A DNA stretch of 64,000 nt from Styela clava (Eukaryota > Chordata > Ascidiacea > Stolidobranchia > Styelidae): NCBI RefSeq assembly GCF_964204865.1, contig NC_135259.1, positions 7,822,974 to 7,886,973 of the forward strand, in the 5' to 3' direction. The notes under the pieces were generated by a model. That model was not told the origin of the DNA. It searched no databases and was given only the letters and a program-made list of their open reading frames with translations. The translations under genes and the position numbers were made by a program. Positions 62,930 through 64,000 of the stretch are shown one piece after another. Each line of letters starts with the position of its first letter. The stretch's first letter is position 1.

Positions 62930-63224
62930 GAACAAAATACAAAATTTTCAATTATTTCAAGTTCACTTTTCTTTTGGCGATCCACTAAAGCTGATAAGAA
63001 AAAACTCATGAATACAGAAGGAGATTTATGTTATCGTAAAAAAAAAATTATTCATTCGCTATAAATCAATTTGCCAGAGTAAAAAACACATACGTATGTT
63101 ATGATTGAAAAAGGCCTCAACTTATCAGTTCGTATTCCTCACTCAATTTCTTACATCTTCTCTGAAATGATGGTCTTTGGAAATTTTCAATATAAATTGA
63201 AATCTATTATAGAACTCGGAAACG

Positions 63225-63410
63225 TCAAGCTGTTAACCATGGAAGATTTCTGTATCCAACCAAATGTTTTCTGTTCTGTTTATCGCTCAATGATTTCAGT
63301 TGCGATTTTATCACATCAGGAAACAGCTCATCTGTGTAATTGTTTCAACTATAACAACAAAATACTTAATCGAGTGAGAGCTTTATTAAAAATTGCATCA
63401 TTTATTACGC
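63225..63410 (-). CDS. Family-2 candidate, right inverted-repeat arm
   Basis: Exon a is 63410-63366, after agtcacag: GVINDAIFNKALTRL. Then a 34-nt gap bounded by GTATTT and CACAG. Exon b is 63331-63225: ELFPDVIKSQLKSLSDKQN, then RKHLVGYRNLPWLTA, and TGA. It is more diverged than the 38.9/46.1-kb copies but open in the same frame, the best evidence that this segment was under coding constraint. An exon-c homologue begins at 62984 (DRQKKSELEI). Confidence 0.4.
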
Positions 63411-63805
63411 CTGTGACTAGAAAAACAAAATTCAATGAGAATTCACCAACAACTTTTGCATTGTAGTAACAAATATATGAAGACGTATATGAATCAATAT
63501 CATGGATTCATAAAATACGACAATCGTGTAGTAATATATATCAGTATTTCTTTGGATGCCAGATAATTACAGATCTAAACCATAGGTAAGTATGACGTTG
63601 ATAAACCGTTTAAACTTATCTGAAACTTGGCGAAAATAATCTTTGGTACGCCTGCATTTCAAATTGCTTGCATACGTTTCCTCCAATAAATATGTGATCG
63701 CATGAACAAGAAGATAAATAAATAACATGTATGCACGGCTGGAAGCATTTATTTAATCATTCATTTCCTGATCAAAACATAATGAAGAAATTTGAACACC
63801 AAAAC

Positions 63806-63867
63806 TATATAAAAACATGGTTGCTGGTCGTATATATCATATTGCTTCTTCAAATTATTCTACAAAG
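63806..63867 (+). promoter_or_regulatory. Plus-strand promoter of a further peptide-family gene
   Basis: TATATAA at 63806-63812 followed by the exon-1 sequence ttgcttcttcaaattattct and donor AAAG|GTCAGT at 63867/63868. It is the inverted counterpart of the gene D promoter. Coding exons would lie beyond the window. Confidence 0.6.
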
Positions 63868-64000
63868 GTCAGTTTTTTAAAGAGTATTTCTGATGTGCTT
63901 TGTCTAAGAAAACAAAAACGCATGGAGTAATCAATACTTGTAAACATAATATTGGAATATATAAAGGTTTTAAGTTGTAATGAATTCGATAACAAATATG

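Larger units (their letters stand above)
62930..64000. repeat. Right arm of large inverted repeat (continues past window)
   Basis: Diverged reverse complement of 61851-62603 plus about 320 bp of additional spacer. It holds family-2 exons on the minus strand and a peptide-family promoter on the plus strand. Confidence 0.9.

Noticed and set aside
1-64000. tRNA, rRNA or bacterial/phage genes
   Set aside because: No cloverleaf with conserved boxes, no rRNA core motif and no operon-like coding density was seen. Gene structure is eukaryotic throughout.

Overview
The window is AT-rich nuclear DNA from an invertebrate animal. The sequence shows TATA-box promoters, GT–AG introns, short coding exons, AATAAA signals, mariner and hAT transposons, and GACA-tailed interspersed repeats. 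I cannot name the species. There are no bacterial operons, rRNA genes or tRNA genes that I can recognise, and no CRISPR array.

The main content is an undescribed-looking multigene family. Eleven copies of one small gene lie on the minus strand (about 3.5, 12.1, 17.0, 25.6, 32.8, 37.5, 40.8, 44.7, 47.9, 52.1 and 61.2 kb). Each has a TATA box (TATATAA), a short non-coding exon 1, an exon 2 encoding a 22-residue signal peptide beginning MGP, and a phase-1 intron. Exon 3 encodes 14 to 18 arginine-rich residues (RRGSFQM...RRRTFAG or RRKRFQ...RRR). The predicted products are secreted cationic mini-peptides of 37 to 41 residues, plausibly host-defence peptides. That function is inference.

The left part (1-27.8 kb) is a 13,461-bp tandem duplication carrying two genes per unit (types A and B), with a third truncated copy. 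About the first 9.7 kb of the two copies looks identical. From 9701 / 23162 onward they abruptly diverge. Each unit also holds a broken mariner, GACA-tailed repeats, a perfect 37-bp-arm hairpin, and several kilobases without a recognisable gene.

The centre (27.8-32.5 kb) is unique DNA. It holds an intact-ended hAT element with an 8-bp target duplication (28283-29819). It also holds a different, single-copy candidate secreted-peptide gene on the plus strand (TATA 30585, signal peptide from 30749).

The right part (32.5-55 kb) is a roughly 7-kb higher-order array of alternating type-B and type-C cationic-peptide genes. Their spacers contain two further candidate small gene families on the plus strand. 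One is a multi-exon family with a conserved ...DVIK...SDKQNR...YRNLP segment. The other is a TATA/initiator-associated ORF with a C-x7-C-x8-C-x3-C pattern. hAT fragments interrupt the array at 50.86 and 56.22 kb. A frameshifted copy of a large repetitive zinc-cluster gene lies at 58.1-59.8 kb, and a diverged type-D peptide gene at 61.2 kb. The window ends in a large inverted repeat whose right arm carries a plus-strand promoter of the peptide family, so another gene probably starts at the right edge.
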